Shown: piece by piece, positions 39,242 through 48,399 of the stretch
Numbering within the stretch: position 1 is the first letter of the stretch
How the letters are laid out: every line of letters starts with the position of its first letter
Assembly (NCBI GenBank): GCA_023382935.1
Contig: JAHDXL010000012.1
Location: forward strand, 1 to 64,000
DNA length: 64,000 nt
Reading direction: 5' to 3'
Source: Phycisphaerales bacterium
GTDB lineage: Bacteria; Planctomycetota; Phycisphaerae; Phycisphaerales; UBA1924
Position numbers and translations under genes: made by a program
The notes under the pieces: generated by a model
Seen by the model: only the letters and a program-made list of their open reading frames with translations
Told to the model about the DNA's origin: nothing
Databases searched by the model: none

Positions 39242-40960
39242 ATGACGCCCGTCGGCCGTATGGTTCAAGGCATGCTCGTGCTCTCCGTCATCCAGGGCCC
39301 CGATTCGGGGCGCAAGTTCGAACTGCCCAGCAATGAGCCGCAACTCATCGGGCGGTCGAGCGAAGCGCTGCCCCTGACCGACAATACGGTCAGCCGAAGG
39401 CACGCCGAACTCACGCCCGACGACGGTCTGTGGTGGATCCGCGATCTCCAGAGCCAGAACGGAACCTACGTCAATGGCTCACGGATCATCGAGCGCACCC
39501 GCCTGCACCCCGGCGACCAGATCAGGGTGGGCTCAACCGTCTTCGTCTTCGGGCACGTCAGTCTCGACGACGCCTCGGTCGTGCGACTGATGGAGCCGAC
39601 CGAACTGGCGGCCGAAGTCGACTACCGCATGCGCAGCAACGAGGACTCGATGATCCTCGCCGAGCCCGAGCCGCGTGCAGCCGCGGTCGATCACCTGCGC
39701 GTCATCTATCGCCTAACCACGCTGACCACCCAGGTCGCCAGCCAGGGCGAACTGCTGCGCCAGGTGCTCGAACTGGTGTTCAGCGAGTTCAAGCCCGAGC
39801 GCGGCGTCATCATGGTCGCCCAGTCCGACCCCGAACTTCCACTCCAGTCGGCGGTGGTCAAGTATCGCTCACCGCCCAAGGACGCCGAGGACCGCGAGAT
39901 CAAGGTCAGCCGCACGATTCTCTCGGCCGCCGTCCGCCAAGGCGAAGGCGTGCTCAGTTCCAACGCGATGAACGACCCTCGCTTCGCGGCCGGCGACAGC
40001 GTGCAGCAATACAACATCCGCTCGGCCATCTGCTCGCCGATCCGCTTCCGCGATCAGACGTTCGGCGCGATCTACATTGACAGTTCCATCGCCAACTACA
40101 CCTTCACGCGCGAGCAGTTGGCACTGATGAACGCGATCGGGCAGCACACGGGCCTGGCGCTGGCCAACGCCGAGCACACGCGGCGGCAGTTGCAGGCCGA
40201 GCGACTGGCGGCGATGGGGGAGACCGTGGCGGGCCTGAGCCACTCGATCAAGAACATTCTGCAGGGGCTGCGCGGCGGGGCCGACGTGGTGGAGATGGGC
40301 CTGAAGCGCAATGACCTGAAGATCGCGCGCGGCGGGTGGGACATCCTGAAGCGCAATCTCGACCGTATCGTGTCGCTCACGCTCAACATGCTCGCCTTCA
40401 GCCGCCAGCGCCAGGTGGAACTGGAACTGACCCGCCTGGGCCCGCTGGTGGAGGACTGCGCGCAGTTGCTCGAGTCGCGATGCGAGGACAAGAACGTGGC
40501 GATGCTGGTGGACACCGACCCGGAGATGCCGCCGGTGCCGATCGATCCGAACCTAATCCATCAGGCGCTGATGAACCTGATGGGCAACGCGATCGAGGCG
40601 GTGGAGGAAGGCAAGGGCGTGGTGACGGTGCGGGTGCTGTTCCACGAGGCCACGCCGCAGCGCCCGACGCCCTACGCCGAGATCGCGGTGATGGACAACG
40701 GACCCGGCATTGCCAAGCAGAAACTGGCGTGGATTTTCGAGCCGTTCAACACCACCAAGGGCTTGCGCGGCACGGGTCTGGGACTGGCGGTGACCAAACG
40801 TGTGATTCAGGAGCATCGCGGGCGGATCATCGTCGAGACGGCCGAGGGAAAGGGCGCTACCTTCCGCGTCTTCCTCCCTGCCGATCTGGACAGCGCGTTT
40901 GACCCGTCGGCAACGGCGGAGAACAAGCCCTCGGCCGCGGACCTGCTCAGGGGGCTGTGA
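39242..40960 (+). CDS. FHA-GAF sensor histidine kinase
   Basis: A 572-residue cytoplasmic kinase. An FHA domain (about 12-108) has the phosphothreonine-binding residues IGR at 36-38, SRRH at 51-54 and NG at 73-74. A GAF domain (about 155-315) follows, then a His phosphoacceptor region with His334 (GLSHSIKNIL) and a HATPase domain with N-box NLMGNAIEAVEEG, DNGPGIA and GTGLGLAV. There is no membrane helix. No response regulator is adjacent, so its partner is unknown. The divergent neighbour is holA. An alternative start at MLVLSVIQG (about residue 11) is possible. Confidence 0.9.
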   Translation: MTPVGRMVQGMLVLSVIQGPDSGRKFELPSNEPQLIGRSSEALPLTDNTVSRRHAELTPDDGLWWIRDLQSQNGTYVNGSRIIERTRLHPGDQIRVGSTVFVFGHVSLDDASVVRLMEPTELAAEVDYRMRSNEDSMILAEPEPRAAAVDHLRVIYRLTTLTTQVASQGELLRQVLELVFSEFKPERGVIMVAQSDPELPLQSAVVKYRSPPKDAEDREIKVSRTILSAAVRQGEGVLSSNAMNDPRFAAGDSVQQYNIRSAICSPIRFRDQTFGAIYIDSSIANYTFTREQLALMNAIGQHTGLALANAEHTRRQLQAERLAAMGETVAGLSHSIKNILQGLRGGADVVEMGLKRNDLKIARGGWDILKRNLDRIVSLTLNMLAFSRQRQVELELTRLGPLVEDCAQLLESRCEDKNVAMLVDTDPEMPPVPIDPNLIHQALMNLMGNAIEAVEEGKGVVTVRVLFHEATPQRPTPYAEIAVMDNGPGIAKQKLAWIFEPFNTTKGLRGTGLGLAVTKRVIQEHRGRIIVETAEGKGATFRVFLPADLDSAFDPSATAENKPSAADLLRGL

Positions 40961-41138
40961 GAGCACGAACCGCACCGCCGCTGGGCATCCTCCCGCTGGC
41001 GTGGAAGGCTCTGACGGCTCGTCCTTGCATCGCGACAAAGCCACACGAGGCCCCGGCGCCTGGCCGAGGCCTCGCGTTGGAGGGCTGGGGGAGCCCGTAT
41101 TTCAGCAGCCCGAAAGGGCGGCCTTGGTTTCGCGCCGA

Positions 41139-41825
41139 TCAGCGGCGGCGGCGTGAGAGAACCAGCCCGCCGAGCCCGAGCAGCATGGCGCCGCCCGGCG
41201 CCGGCACGATGCGCACGTTATCGACGATGCCCGCGAACGCGGTGGCCGTGCCGTTGGCGAACTCGGCGGTGAACACCAGCGTGTCAAAGTTGAAGCCGGA
41301 GATGGACATGTGAGCGCCGGTCGGATTGTCGCGTCCGCCCAGGTCGGAGATGACGATCACGTCCTCACCCACGACGCTGCCGTTGAGCAGGGCACGCAGG
41401 TGCAGTTGGATACCGCCCCAGGGCCCGTTCTCGTAGAAGACCAGGTCCATGTCGGCCGCATTCTCGACCTGACCAGTGGTCATGCTGAAAGTCGAGAGGA
41501 TGTTGATCGAGAGGTTGTCGCCCGGCATGAACGACTGCCCGAAGGACAGCGCGTTGGGTCCGGAGAGGAAGCCGGGGAAGTCATTGACAGCGAAGGTAGC
41601 GTTTTCGATGACAAATGAGGTGCCATAGTCGCCGGGGCCGAAGTTGGAGCCATCGGGATTGACGCCCGAGTTGTTGTTGAGGTTGAAGAAGGTGATGCCG
41701 CCATCGGTGAACATGGGGCCGATGAATCCCTCTGGCAGGGAATCGAAACTGGTAAAGCCGCCGGCCAGGGCGGCGCTGGAGCAGAAGGCAACGCCGAGCG
41801 ATGCAAGCGTGTGGGTGCGGGTCAT
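41139..41825 (-). CDS. Exported protein with PEP-CTERM-like tail
   Basis: A 228-residue exported protein: signal peptide (MTRTHTLASLGVAFCSSAAL, then AGG) and a tail VPAPGGAMLLGLGGL followed by VLSRRRR. The middle is a beta-rich carbohydrate-binding-like domain with FDSLPEGFIGP and GFNFDTLVFTAEFANG. GAGAGGAAAGAG precedes the ATG as a good ribosome-binding site. It follows a hairpin at 41890 after the HAF gene. Function unknown. Confidence 0.8.
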   Translation of the reverse strand: MTRTHTLASLGVAFCSSAALAGGFTSFDSLPEGFIGPMFTDGGITFFNLNNNSGVNPDGSNFGPGDYGTSFVIENATFAVNDFPGFLSGPNALSFGQSFMPGDNLSINILSTFSMTTGQVENAADMDLVFYENGPWGGIQLHLRALLNGSVVGEDVIVISDLGGRDNPTGAHMSISGFNFDTLVFTAEFANGTATAFAGIVDNVRIVPAPGGAMLLGLGGLVLSRRRR

Positions 41826-41889
41826 TCTCTTTCCTCTCTCATGATGCCTTGAACGAATGGCGCCTGCGAACCACTCGCCGACGCGGAAG

Positions 41890-41919
41890 CGCCGGCGCGA
41901 GGGTCAGCCCGCGCCGGCG
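41890..41919 (-). terminator. GC-rich hairpin after the HAF-repeat gene
   Basis: CGCCGGCGCG pairs exactly with CGCGCCGGCG around AGGGTCAGCC. It lies just past the HAF gene stop (41932). There is no T-run, so it may be a Rho-type or structural signal. Confidence 0.35.
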
Positions 41920-41931
41920 AGAGGGATGCGC

Positions 41932-43164
41932 TTACAGGCACTGCCCGCTGAAGACGTTCAGGAACTCCTGCACGTCGAAGAAGTCGAGGACACCGTCGCG
42001 CGCAAAGTCGGCGGCCAGGTTCCCATCGGCAAACGCCTGCAGGAAGCCCTGCACGTCGAAGAAGTCGATGAACCCGTCGTAGTTGAAGTCAGCCGGGCAG
42101 TGGAAAGGGTCAAACGCGGGGATCAGGAATCCGGCCAGCGTGCCGTCGGTCAGGAGCCCGAAACCCACGATGTCGTTGTTCTCGTTGACTCCGGTGGCGC
42201 CGAGGAGAATCTGGAACGGGGAGTGGCGCGGGAGCATGGCATTGAGGTCGAACATCACGCCCTGATACCAAGCCCAGGCGCGCGGATCGAAGCCCGAGCC
42301 CGAGCCGTCGAAGGCCTGACCGACCACCAGCCCCGCGTCGTTGATGTCATATGCCTCGGAGGTGTCGAGGTTGGGCAGCGTGCCGAGCACGATCACGTCG
42401 TTCCGACCATCGAAGATCACCGCGTTCCAGCCGGAGGTGGTGGAGTTGTAGGTGGTGTAGCCGACGGTCACGCCGTGGTTATTGATCGCTTCGGCGACCA
42501 CAAACTCGAAGCCCAGGGGCCCGATTTGGACGCTGTCCCACCCGCCGCGACCATCCGGGGTGGCCCGGTGGGCGTCGTCAGGATCGCCAAAGAAGAAGGA
42601 ACTGCCCACGATCACCCCGTCGTTGTTGACACCGAGGTTGCGGCTGCTCATGTACCCGGGCAACCCGCCAGCCACCTGCCCACTCGTACCGACCTCCCAG
42701 ACGAAGCCCTTGGGCAGCCCGGGATTGATCGAAGCCTGTCCGACGACCAGCCCGTGGTCATTGATGTCCCAGGGAATGGACGAGCCGAGCGAGTTGATGG
42801 CCGCGTGCATGTTGATCATGCCGCCCATGCCGTCCCAGTAGGTGCCCCGACGCATGCCCACCGCATCCTCGCAGTACCCGACGATTTCGCCGGAGTTGTT
42901 GATGGCGTACGCATCAGCAGCGACGGACCCGGCCAGCGTTCCCAGATCGGCGGGCACCCGGTTGGCGTCCCAGCGGACAGCCGTGATCGCCGCCCCGCCG
43001 GGAAGAAAAGACTGCCCCACCGCCACCCCGGCGTCATTGATGTCTCGCGCGATCGCACCCTCGCCCCCGAGCGAAGGCAGCAAGAACACCGGCTGGGCGA
43101 TCGCCAAGCCTGAGCAAACAAACAGCGTCAACGCGCCGGCGGTACGAGAACGGATGTGCTGCAT
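41932..43164 (-). CDS. HAF-repeat secreted protein with dockerin-like tail
   Basis: A 410-residue exported protein with a signal peptide (MQHIRSRTAGALTLFVCSGL then AIAQ). The body has HAF-type repeats, about 40-60 residues each, of the form GTLAGSVAADAYAINNSGEIVG, GLVVGQA and GVTVGYTTYNS. At the end, two short calcium-loop-like modules, FFDVQGFLQAFADG and FFDVQEFLNVFSG, are flanked by Cys (CPADFNYDG, GQCL). I place the start at 43164, with AGGTA just upstream and a normal signal peptide; an ATG at 43179 is an alternative. A promoter with a palindromic -10 region lies upstream. Confidence 0.82.
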   Translation of the reverse strand: MQHIRSRTAGALTLFVCSGLAIAQPVFLLPSLGGEGAIARDINDAGVAVGQSFLPGGAAITAVRWDANRVPADLGTLAGSVAADAYAINNSGEIVGYCEDAVGMRRGTYWDGMGGMINMHAAINSLGSSIPWDINDHGLVVGQASINPGLPKGFVWEVGTSGQVAGGLPGYMSSRNLGVNNDGVIVGSSFFFGDPDDAHRATPDGRGGWDSVQIGPLGFEFVVAEAINNHGVTVGYTTYNSTTSGWNAVIFDGRNDVIVLGTLPNLDTSEAYDINDAGLVVGQAFDGSGSGFDPRAWAWYQGVMFDLNAMLPRHSPFQILLGATGVNENNDIVGFGLLTDGTLAGFLIPAFDPFHCPADFNYDGFIDFFDVQGFLQAFADGNLAADFARDGVLDFFDVQEFLNVFSGQCL

Positions 43165-43236
43165 TTTCAGATACCTCATTGGGAAAGGCGGCGTGGGTCA
43201 AACCCCGGAGTTCTCCCCAGGCAACCTGCGTGCGTC

Positions 43237-43252
43237 TTCCAGTATACTGGAA
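43237..43252. promoter_or_regulatory. Perfect palindrome TTCCAGTATACTGGAA over a -10 box
   Basis: A perfect 16-base palindrome that overlaps the minus-strand -10 box. A regulator bound here would probably block the HAF-gene promoter. It is not one of the common boxes I know. Confidence 0.5.
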
Positions 43253-43268
43253 TCTGACTTGAAGTCAA
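43241..43268 (-). promoter_or_regulatory. Sigma70-like promoter of the HAF-repeat gene
   Basis: -35 TTGACT (43263-43268), 16-base spacer, -10 TATACT (43241-43246) on the minus strand. Transcription should start about 65 bases before the 43164 start codon. On the plus strand TTGAAG (43259-43264) and TACTGT (43282-43287), 17 bases apart, form a weaker divergent promoter. Confidence 0.55.
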
Positions 43269-43278
43269 CTGTCAAGTC
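43256..43278. promoter_or_regulatory. Inverted repeat GACTTGA/TCAAGTC in the divergent promoter
   Basis: A seven-base inverted repeat, GACTTGA (43256-43262) and TCAAGTC (43272-43278), overlaps both -35 regions. It could be a second operator next to the palindrome. Confidence 0.4.
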
Positions 43279-43397
43279 TGATACTGTGGCAGCACATCAG
43301 CGGATGCCTCATGAGGCGCTTTTCTGGGGCCGCGACTGACACCATGACCACTAGGCACGACCACGCAGGGCCCCAAAGTGGGCAGACAGGTCCGAGA

Positions 43398-44693
43398 ATG
43401 GGTACAGTGCGCGTCATGCCCGGGCTTGTGATTCCGAATCTGACCACCTCCCCGCGTCCTCTGACCGCGGACGAGGCGGCGATGTGTGATCGCGTCGCTG
43501 GACGCCTGCACGCGGACTTGTCGCGACTGGTCAGTCAGTTGCCCCTTCCGGCGCAGAGTGGGTCGGGGATGGCGCGGCACCTGGACGTGGTGCGGAACAC
43601 GACACAACGGGTGGTACATGCGCTGCGCGATCCCGCGCCAAGCCTTCAGACACTGGTCAAACTTCCGGGAGTCAAGGGGCTCGAACAGTTGCTCGAAGCG
43701 ATGGGCAGGGCCGGGCTGGACACCGGCGACATCGAACTGGCACAAGTCGGGGTGCGGCAGTTTGACCAGTTGATCGAGACGCTGGCCGGCTCGCACGCCA
43801 AGTTGGCCGGGCGCATCGCCAGCGCGGGCGGGGGCGAAGTGGTAACCTCGCTGGCGACGACGGAAGCCAGGCAACTGCTCTTCGAGTCGGCGGTGGGAGT
43901 GACTGGCCGGCGCGCCGAGGTGTCAATCAGTTTGTACGCCTTTCGGCGTTCGACGACCAACCCCGACCAGATCCAGCGCGCCATTGCGTCTGGGGTGTTG
44001 CAAACGACGGTGATGCCGGGTGGCATGCCGGTGGTGATTCGCGTGGGTGATACGCTGGAGTGGGACGACCCGGAGAAACGCAGCGTGCGACTGCTGGACG
44101 ACTCGACCCCGCACGGGCGCACGCCCGAGGCGTTGCTGCGGGCGTTTACCACCCATCCGCTGCCGACGGTGTCGAGCCAGGGCACGGCCGACAACATGGT
44201 GCAGGTGATCGACCCGGCCGGGCTCGACGGGCCTCAGACGCTGGACGTGATCACGGCCGCACGTTCAGACCACCCGTATCTCGATCCACGGACGCAGCGG
44301 CTCAACCTGGACGAAGTGTGGTCCCTGGTGAACTGTCCGAGCCGTCGCCTGCTGTTTGACGTGTATCTGCACCGGGACATCGAGCGGCTGGTGCGTCCGC
44401 GCGTCGAAGCACTGATGTGGTATCCCAACCTCAGTTCACCGGGCGGACAGAAGTGGCTGACGCGCTTCCCTGCCCAGCCGCGGCTGGAACTGCTGGGTGA
44501 GGGCATCGGCAACGCCCGGGCAGCCTCACACGCGCGACACCCGGAACTGACGCGGACGCTGTTCGATCGCGTGGGCTGGAATCCGAGCGAGTTTGTGGGT
44601 TTCCGCTGCGAAGTCGAGTATCCAATTTGGCGCGCGGGGTACTGCATGACTTTCGACCCGGTGTCAGGCGAGGCGGGCAACCGGCTGGAGTGA
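43398..44693 (+). CDS. Conserved-looking protein of unknown function
   Basis: A 431-residue protein not recognised. It has no signal peptide or membrane helix. The middle has a run of alternating strands (AEVSISLYAFRRSTTN), the QTTVMPGGMPVVIRVGDTLEWDD stretch, and a C-terminal region with CEVEYPIWRAGYC. The N-terminal 130 residues are helix-rich with Leu heptads. Starts at 43398 and 43416 are both possible; a divergent promoter sits upstream. Its sequence does not suggest an enzyme. It is encoded near exported proteins but appears cytoplasmic. Confidence 0.65.
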   Translation: MGTVRVMPGLVIPNLTTSPRPLTADEAAMCDRVAGRLHADLSRLVSQLPLPAQSGSGMARHLDVVRNTTQRVVHALRDPAPSLQTLVKLPGVKGLEQLLEAMGRAGLDTGDIELAQVGVRQFDQLIETLAGSHAKLAGRIASAGGGEVVTSLATTEARQLLFESAVGVTGRRAEVSISLYAFRRSTTNPDQIQRAIASGVLQTTVMPGGMPVVIRVGDTLEWDDPEKRSVRLLDDSTPHGRTPEALLRAFTTHPLPTVSSQGTADNMVQVIDPAGLDGPQTLDVITAARSDHPYLDPRTQRLNLDEVWSLVNCPSRRLLFDVYLHRDIERLVRPRVEALMWYPNLSSPGGQKWLTRFPAQPRLELLGEGIGNARAASHARHPELTRTLFDRVGWNPSEFVGFRCEVEYPIWRAGYCMTFDPVSGEAGNRLE

Positions 44694-44700
44694 GGGGTCG

Positions 44701-45456
44701 TCAGCGCCGAGTGCGGGCCAAGTGCGACTCGATGAATCGCAGCGACCTGTCGGCCAGTGTCCAGGCGTGGTCGCCGTGCGACGCACCGAACTCAACGACC
44801 AGCGTATCGACGCCAAGCGAGGGCGCCTGGTCAAGAATGCCCTGAACGGGCACGGCCCCGGAGCCGACGGCGTCGTCGGAATCGTGGTCGCCGAAGGTGC
44901 GGAAGTCCTCGATATGGGCGACGGGGCAGCGCCCGCGGTGCTCGCGGAGGAACTGCACCGGGTCTACGCCGGCCTGCCAGAGCCACCCGAGATCGGGTTC
45001 GAGGAAGATGCGCCGGGCCTGAGCGATGACATCAAACGGACATCCGCCGCCCTTCCAAGCGTCAAACTCCCATGAGCGGCTGTGATATCCGAACTGGATG
45101 CCGTGCGCATCAAGCATCGAGGCGGCCGCGTCGAGACGCCCGCGCAGTCCCTCGGCCGCCTCGGGATCGACCGGGCGCGGGGCAAAGGCCGCAAACGCCC
45201 GGCGCGTGTGCAGCGCCCGGCACGCGGCGATGACCTGCTCGGGATGATCCTCCAGGCGATCAAGCACCACGCCCAGCCCGCACACCGAAAGCCCGAGCGA
45301 TTCGAGCAGGCGATCGGTCTGGTCGGGCTCGGCGTACAGCGCGTCAAACTCGATGCGGCGATAGCCCATCTCGGAAAGTCGGCGCAGCGTGCCGTGCAGG
45401 TCACGCTGGCACTCGTGGCGCAGGGCGTAGGTCTGAATGGCGATGCCGATCGACAT
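44701..45456 (-). CDS. Sugar phosphate isomerase/epimerase-like TIM barrel protein
   Basis: A 251-residue protein of the xylose-isomerase-like TIM-barrel superfamily: YRRIEFDALYAE at the N-terminus, FGYHSRSWEF near 120, EPDLGWLWQAGVDPVQFLREHRGRC and CPVAHIEDF in the middle, and VVEFGASHGD at the end supply the usual Glu, His and Asp metal ligands. Members isomerise or epimerise sugars or act as endonucleases. The substrate is unknown. A GGGAGCC site precedes the ATG. Confidence 0.82.
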   Translation of the reverse strand: MSIGIAIQTYALRHECQRDLHGTLRRLSEMGYRRIEFDALYAEPDQTDRLLESLGLSVCGLGVVLDRLEDHPEQVIAACRALHTRRAFAAFAPRPVDPEAAEGLRGRLDAAASMLDAHGIQFGYHSRSWEFDAWKGGGCPFDVIAQARRIFLEPDLGWLWQAGVDPVQFLREHRGRCPVAHIEDFRTFGDHDSDDAVGSGAVPVQGILDQAPSLGVDTLVVEFGASHGDHAWTLADRSLRFIESHLARTRR

Positions 45457-45578
45457 GGGCGGCTCCCGAGAACCTAGGCATCATAGAGAACCAGGCCGCC
45501 GGCCTGAAGGACGCAACTGGCCGCAGTCTTGTGGGCGCCGCCCGGCCCAATCCGCTCCGGGGGCGAGAAGCACCGGAC

Positions 45579-47261
45579 TCACCACCAACCGCGGGCGATG
45601 GGCATGCGTCGGCCGGAGCCGAACGCCAGGGCCGTGACCTTCAGCCCCACCGCCATCTGCTTGCGCTTGTACTCGTTGACATCGATCAGACGGGCGACTC
45701 GGCGGACGACCGGCTCGTCGAAGTTGGTGCCGGCGACGATGGTCGCGATGTCTTCGTGGCGTTCGACGTAGCGCTCGATGATGACATCGAGCACGTCATA
45801 CTCCGGCAGCGAGTCGGAGTCCTTCTGATTCGGCGCTAGTTCGGCGCTGGGCGGCTTGGTGAGCGTGCTTTCGGGGATGGGCGCCTGCGCAAAGCCGCAC
45901 AGGCCGGGGTGATCGTTGATCCAGCGGCTGACGCGGTAGACCAGGGTCTTGGGCACGTCGCTGAGCACCGCCAGTCCGCCGTTCATGTCGCCGTAGAGCG
46001 TGCAGTATCCGACGGCCAGTTCGCTCTTGTTGCCCGTCGTGAGGACAATCGCGCCGGTGCGGTTGGAAAGGGTCATCAGGACGGTGCCGCGGAGGCGCGA
46101 CTGGAGGTTTTCGTCAGCCAGATCGGGCAGACGCTGCCCGAGCAGGCGCTCGCCCATCTCTGAAAGCGCGGGGTTGATGGCCTCGTGCAGCGCGCCGTGG
46201 GCCTCGACGATGGGCACAGTCAGGCAGGTGATGCCAAGCCGTGCGGCCAGGTCATAAGCGTCGGTGCGGGAATGCTGCGAGGAGTAGCGGCTTGGAAGCG
46301 CGACGCCGAGAACATTGTCCGACCCAAGGGCGCGCACGGCAATGGCGGCCGTCAGCGCCGAATCGACTCCGCCCGACAGCCCGATGATCGCCTTGTGGAA
46401 GTTGGTCTTGCGCAGATAATCGCGCACGCCGAGCGTGAGAGCCTCGACCATGTTGCGCTCGACGCCCAGTTCGCTTTCGCCGCCGTCGCCATCGCGTGTG
46501 CCAAGGTCGTGGATCAGCAGGTGCTCGCGGAACGCCGGTGCGCGGGCGGCGATCGAGCCGTCGGGCGCGATGACGCAGGCCCGCCCGTCGAAGATGAGAT
46601 CGTCGTTGCCGCCTACCTGGTTGACCGAGCACACGGGCAGGCCGTGCCGCGTCGCATGCGTGCGAAGGATGGAAACGTGCCGATCGTGCTTGCCGAGCAC
46701 GTAGGGACTGGCGGAAGGGACGACGAGCAGGCGTGCGCCGGCCTCGACGGCGGCGGACACCGGGTCGGGCGCGTCGAGGTATCGCGACGCGAAGCCGGCG
46801 TCTTCACCTCGCCACAGATCCTCGCAGATGGCAAGACCGACCGGCGTGCCGTCCACGTCGATGACCACGGCCCGGTGGCCCGGGACGAAGTACCGGTCTT
46901 CATCGAAGACGTCGTAGGTGGGCAGCAGACGCTTGTCGTAGGAGTCCACCAAGGCGTTGTCGCGATAGACGACCAGACTGTTGGCGATGCCGCCGGAATC
47001 GAGCGGGAGCGGTGTGCCGATCACTGCGGTCAAGTCGCGCGTGCATGACTGCCCGATGCGTTTGGCGGCGGCGGCACAGGCGCGGATGAAGTCGGGGCGA
47101 TGGACGAGATCCTTGGGCGGATAGCCGCTGATGCACAGTTCGGGAAGGACAACCAGGTGTGCCCCGGCCTCTCGGGCCTGTTCGATGGCGTGTTCGCAGG
47201 CCGCGGAGTTGCCGGGCACGTCGCCGACAGTGGGGTTGATCTGGGCGAGTGCGATCCTCAC
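45579..47261 (-). CDS. nadE: Glutamine-dependent NAD+ synthetase
   Basis: A 560-residue two-domain enzyme for the last step of NAD synthesis. The N-terminal nitrilase-type amidase has Glu41 (ELCISGYP), Lys110 and Cys146 (GLAICEDLW), the triad that releases ammonia from glutamine. The C-terminal synthetase has the SGGVDSA P-loop near residue 294 and the TGNKSELAVGYCTLYGDM region. Length is typical for the glutamine-using type. The start codon appears to be GTG with no clear ribosome-binding site. Confidence 0.95.
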   Translation of the reverse strand: MRIALAQINPTVGDVPGNSAACEHAIEQAREAGAHLVVLPELCISGYPPKDLVHRPDFIRACAAAAKRIGQSCTRDLTAVIGTPLPLDSGGIANSLVVYRDNALVDSYDKRLLPTYDVFDEDRYFVPGHRAVVIDVDGTPVGLAICEDLWRGEDAGFASRYLDAPDPVSAAVEAGARLLVVPSASPYVLGKHDRHVSILRTHATRHGLPVCSVNQVGGNDDLIFDGRACVIAPDGSIAARAPAFREHLLIHDLGTRDGDGGESELGVERNMVEALTLGVRDYLRKTNFHKAIIGLSGGVDSALTAAIAVRALGSDNVLGVALPSRYSSQHSRTDAYDLAARLGITCLTVPIVEAHGALHEAINPALSEMGERLLGQRLPDLADENLQSRLRGTVLMTLSNRTGAIVLTTGNKSELAVGYCTLYGDMNGGLAVLSDVPKTLVYRVSRWINDHPGLCGFAQAPIPESTLTKPPSAELAPNQKDSDSLPEYDVLDVIIERYVERHEDIATIVAGTNFDEPVVRRVARLIDVNEYKRKQMAVGLKVTALAFGSGRRMPIARGWW

Positions 47262-47343
47262 GCGGGGATCATAGATCGCAAGCCGTCGGGCTCATGTCCC
47301 GAATCAAGCCGCACCGCAACGAGCCGAGGCCGGAAGGGAGCGG

Positions 47344-48399
47344 TCAATTTCGCTCGTCCTGCTCGGCGGCCACTCCGTGACGGTCAGGGCTCGCGGCGCG
47401 TCGGGACACGCGACTGAGCAACCAGCGATCCACGCGCAGGAAAATGGCGCCAATACCACCGCCCGCGAGATTGACCAGCGCCTCGCTGGCGGTGATGAGC
47501 AGACTGACGGTGAGGATGCCAGCAGCGCTGTCGGGCGAGGCAATGCCGGCCAGAGTCGCGACCGCGGTCGAGCCGCCCTCGCGCGAGCCGAGCATGCCGA
47601 TCGGACTGATCACGCCGATCAGGAAGTAGGTGCTCGCGATCACCATGCACGGACCCCAACCCAGGTCAACGTGGAGAATCTGCGCAGCGACCCACACGCG
47701 CACGCCCTGCACGGACACGTCACCCACGCGGAGCAGGGCGGCCGCGAAGGACGCCCTCCAGTGCGAGAGCATGTCGATGCCCGCGTGCAGGCGGCGCCCG
47801 TGCTCACCTGAGATCATGTGCCGCCCGAACGCCACGGCGCTGCACAACGCCGCCAGGCGCTTCCAACCCTTCTCGCCGGCGAAGGCTCGCGCCAGAAGCA
47901 CCGCCATGCCCGTGAACAGTGCCGAACCACCCAGCCACAACGCCCACCAGAGCAACCCCTGATTGGCAGTCCACATGCTGGCGAGCAGCGCCGGCGCGAG
48001 CACCGTCAACGCCAGCACTGCGATCGCGGCCATCCAGGCGCCGATCGTGAGCACCGGAACCCGATCCACCCGATTGTGCACCACCACGCGGAAGGCCACG
48101 GAAATCTTGAAAGGTGCATACGAGATCAGCGTGGCGACGGCATTGACGGCCGACATGTACCACAAACCCGTGCGCTTCACTGGCAGAAGCACGACCCAGA
48201 AGATCCAGCCGTTGAAGAGCAGCGTGCCCAGCGAGCAGCCGAGCAGGATGGCCACCTGCCCGGGCGTCGCGTCAAGCAGGTGACTCAGTTGCTCGCGATT
48301 GTCGGGGCTGAGCGCGATGGCGATGCACCAGCCCATCAGGGCCAGCCCGAGCAGAAAGCCGACGCCTTGTCCTGCGCGCCGCCAGTCTGGTTTGCTCAA
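47344..48399 (-). CDS. LPG synthase transmembrane-domain family protein
   Basis: A 351-residue protein of about eight membrane helices resembling the flippase-like domain of lysylphosphatidylglycerol synthases (AglD/UPF0104). Helices start at about 15, 45, 75, 115 and so on; the VGDVSVQG loop and SPIGMLGSREG stretch near the end suit the family. It may move a lipid-linked substrate. A TTG start at 48399 is set by GAAGGAGAGACC just upstream, and it overlaps the previous gene as TTGA. That coupling suggests one membrane unit with the GT-C-like protein. Confidence 0.75.
   Translation of the reverse strand: MSKPDWRRAGQGVGFLLGLALMGWCIAIALSPDNREQLSHLLDATPGQVAILLGCSLGTLLFNGWIFWVVLLPVKRTGLWYMSAVNAVATLISYAPFKISVAFRVVVHNRVDRVPVLTIGAWMAAIAVLALTVLAPALLASMWTANQGLLWWALWLGGSALFTGMAVLLARAFAGEKGWKRLAALCSAVAFGRHMISGEHGRRLHAGIDMLSHWRASFAAALLRVGDVSVQGVRVWVAAQILHVDLGWGPCMVIASTYFLIGVISPIGMLGSREGGSTAVATLAGIASPDSAAGILTVSLLITASEALVNLAGGGIGAIFLRVDRWLLSRVSRRAASPDRHGVAAEQDERN

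Noticed and set aside
41857-43113. A 418-codon frame opposite the HAF-repeat gene
   Set aside because: The minus-strand gene has a signal peptide, repeats, promoter and Cys-framed modules; the plus frame has no family features.
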